In this document: positions 55,401 to 64,000 of the stretch, one piece after another
Layout: every line of letters begins with the position of its first letter
How positions within the stretch are numbered: position 1 is the stretch's first letter
Assembly (NCBI RefSeq): GCF_035582795.1
Contig: NC_134390.1
Location: 665,060-729,059 of the forward strand
Direction of reading: 5' to 3'
DNA length: 64,000 nt
DNA from: Mycteria americana
Taxonomy: Eukaryota; Chordata; Aves; Ciconiiformes; Ciconiidae
Translations under genes and position numbers: made by a program
Notes under the pieces: generated by a model
What the model saw: only the letters and a program-made list of their open reading frames with translations
Databases searched by the model: none
Told to the model about the DNA's origin: nothing

Positions 55401-57560
55401 TGGCAGCATCCCAGCGGAGGGCTCCAGTTGCTAATTACGATCACGCAAGCCTTCCCTGCCAGCGTCTTGCGGCTGGTTTGAGCTTCGCTGCTGTGACAGC
55501 TCTGTACAAACCCAAAAAAAGGATCATCTGAAAGTTGACGTTTCCTGACCTATGCGTGGATTTGGTGCCTTGGGAATGACATGATGGGGAAACCTTGGAT
55601 TTAGCGAAGCACGGCTGCTCAGAGCCAACCCTGGGGCTTTGCTGGGGTGACGACTGGGTTGCTGCAACTTTGCTATAACCAGCTACAAAACTGGTTTAAC
55701 CTTTCTGGTGTCTGCTTGAAAGAGGTCAGTGCTTCTAACACAATTATTTTTTTTGCTTCTTCCACGAGGTGAAGGCTAAATGTCAGGTTTGATGAATGAG
55801 CGACCTTTCATGGGGGTGGAGGGAAACTCCTGTGTGCGTTCCACCCCGCGCACCAGTGTCACTTCCATTAATGGGGCTGAGTAACGTTTTCCAAGAAGTC
55901 AGAGACAGTAGGTTGAAGCAGCGCTGTCATCCGTGTGGGAATTGCATCTGGCACAGACTTACTGCTCTCTCATGGACATTGGTGAGCAAATCACCTCTTG
56001 CTTTTTTACTCGAGAGCTGGAGAAAGCAAGGGGCATGACGAGGGTGGGGGGAGACCCTTCCTAGGTTGACTGGTTGCCATCGGCACCTGCTTTCCTCATC
56101 CTGCCTCGTGATGCTGGAGGTGTCGGAGTCCCCATGCATGGTCCTGGGAAGGTGTGGTAGAGCAGGGAGCAACACAAAGCGCTGGAGAAGTATTAAATGG
56201 TGCATCAGGATGTCTGTCTGGCAGAGAGAAGGTTTGCTGAGGTCTCCACAAAGGTCTTCACCCAAAAGCAGCCCTGCTGCTCGCTGGAGAGAGATGCCCT
56301 GCGTGACCAACGGAGCAGCTTCCAGTTTGGGTGCTCAGCGGGTGTTTTGCCATGGCCCTGTCAGCACTCCTGGAATCCAGCCCTTCAGGAAGGAGAGCCT
56401 TCTTGGGGCTGTCTGCGCCCTACTTCCCACCGTGGGCCTTGAAACCTGGTGGGATGGAGGCGGATGCTTGGCAGGGTGCTTGGCAGCTGGTCTGAGCAGG
56501 TTTCTGCCAAGCACGGGTGAGTCTCGGGCTCATCCCGGATCCAGAAGCCCCGCTGTGCGCTCCTTTCCCAGGAGGAGATGCCCAAGTGCTGCTCTTGGCC
56601 GTTCACTTCTGAGATGACCCTTGGTGGTTGCTGCAGCGTGGTTCTGCAGCATGGCACTCGGGGGGGAACAAACCCTCTGGCTGGAGGCATGTTTTGTGAG
56701 CTGACCAGCCGTGGGACGTGGTTTGCATCCACAGCTCTCTGTCCTTTGGCCCTAGAGTGTGGCACCTTCGTTCTTTAGGGCCGTGAATTTGTGTTGAACG
56801 GTGGAGTGACCCATGAGGACAAGCCAACCCCTCAGGCTGTTGGCTCCAGGTTAGCCAGGCCTCGAGGAGAAGCCCAAGGAAGGCACAGCACCTTAATAAA
56901 ACCTTTCCATAGCTCTGTCCCAACACCATGTTAGCCTGGTGCCAGGGTGGTGCTTCCCATCCATGAGCAGAGCTGCTGAAAGAACCAAATAACACGAGAA
57001 GGGAGGAAAAGGCTGCAGTGATCCCGCTGTGGGCATGCATGCTCTGTTGAACGAGGACCCGTGTTTATAGCAGCCATTCAGCTCTGCTTGATACCATCCC
57101 ACGCAAGCCGGTGGGTCTCATGCTGCTGCTGCACGCTTGACAGGCTGAATTGTGAAATTTAAACTTATAGGAAAATATTACTGAGGTTAAAGGAACGAGT
57201 TGAGCACCTCTCGCCGTCCTCTTTCCTTCCTGTGCTCTTGCTCTCGCCGAGGGTGGCTGCCGTGTTCACCGGTGCGTTCCTCCAGCTCCCTTAGCAACCT
57301 GCCAGCGCGCGGAGGGTGGCCGGGGCGTTGCGATATCTCCTCCCTGATCTGCGGTGAGGAGGTGGTGTGGGAACCAGACAAGTGGTACCCGAGCCGGCAG
57401 GCTATTTCGAGATCACCCCACCCTGGGCACGGTGCTCGTGTCTCGCCAAGGGGCTGGAGCGAGCTGTGACCGGGGAGTGGAGTCAGACGCTCTCCTTTGA
57501 CTCACTGACCTCGATAAGTTTTGAGCTGTCTCAGACTGTGTCCCGTCTGTCTTTTTAATT
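45540..57560. other. No gene seen (probable VDR 5' intron or flank)
   Basis: Long stretch with only homopolymer features: T-runs at 47,510-47,527, 49,190-49,205, 49,399-49,427 (followed by C-run) and 49,721-49,731, and an A-run at 52,963-52,978. Possible further noncoding VDR exons cannot be identified from sequence alone. Confidence 0.5.
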
Positions 57561-57572
57561 GCAGGTGGCTCC

Positions 57573-64000
<6,428 letters not shown>

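Overview
The window is avian genomic DNA. The evidence is three copies of the 3' end of the bird CR1 LINE, dense splice-separated vertebrate genes, and a vitamin D receptor N-terminal coding exon of the kind birds have and mammals lack. The first 21 kb is extremely G/C-rich and full of G-runs and minisatellites, as on a GC-rich avian microchromosome (inference). The gene order COL2A1 - TMEM106C - VDR, with the middle gene opposed, is the arrangement known from mammals, so this is a conserved syntenic block.

Layout: 1-2.8 kb is upstream flank ending in a minisatellite and the COL2A1 promoter. 2,881-21,409 (+) is a complete COL2A1 gene. I could place all 54 coding exons. They sum to 4,458 nt (1,485 codons plus stop), with every exon in phase. 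The triple helix comes to exactly 1,014 residues, and the collagenase site falls at helix residues 775/776. Many of its short introns are filled with tandem repeats. 21.4-21.97 kb is the 3' UTR. 25,197-28,058 (-) is TMEM106C, with seven coding exons, a 5' noncoding exon and a CpG/NRF1-rich promoter. 29.2-32.8 kb is a 42-bp minisatellite followed by about 2.9 kb of a 10-bp satellite. 33-57.5 kb is mostly featureless, with a GC-rich promoter-like island at 36.5-37.1 kb that may start VDR, and CR1 fragments. 57,573-59,319 (+) holds the first two coding exons of VDR, ending inside the DNA-binding domain. The rest of VDR lies beyond the window.

COL2A1 encodes the main cartilage collagen. VDR is the nuclear receptor for 1,25-dihydroxyvitamin D3. 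TMEM106C is a small ER/endolysosome-type membrane protein. They are neighbours by descent; nothing in the sequence shows a joint pathway.

Most interesting signals: a perfect 14-bp intronic hairpin directly at the very weak 5' splice site of the alternative COL2A1 exon 2, with a second 20-bp hairpin 130 nt further on; a 10-bp helical-pitch satellite between TMEM106C and VDR; an 18-nt motif recurring in the same orientation upstream of several COL2A1 3' splice sites; and the extended VDR N-terminus.
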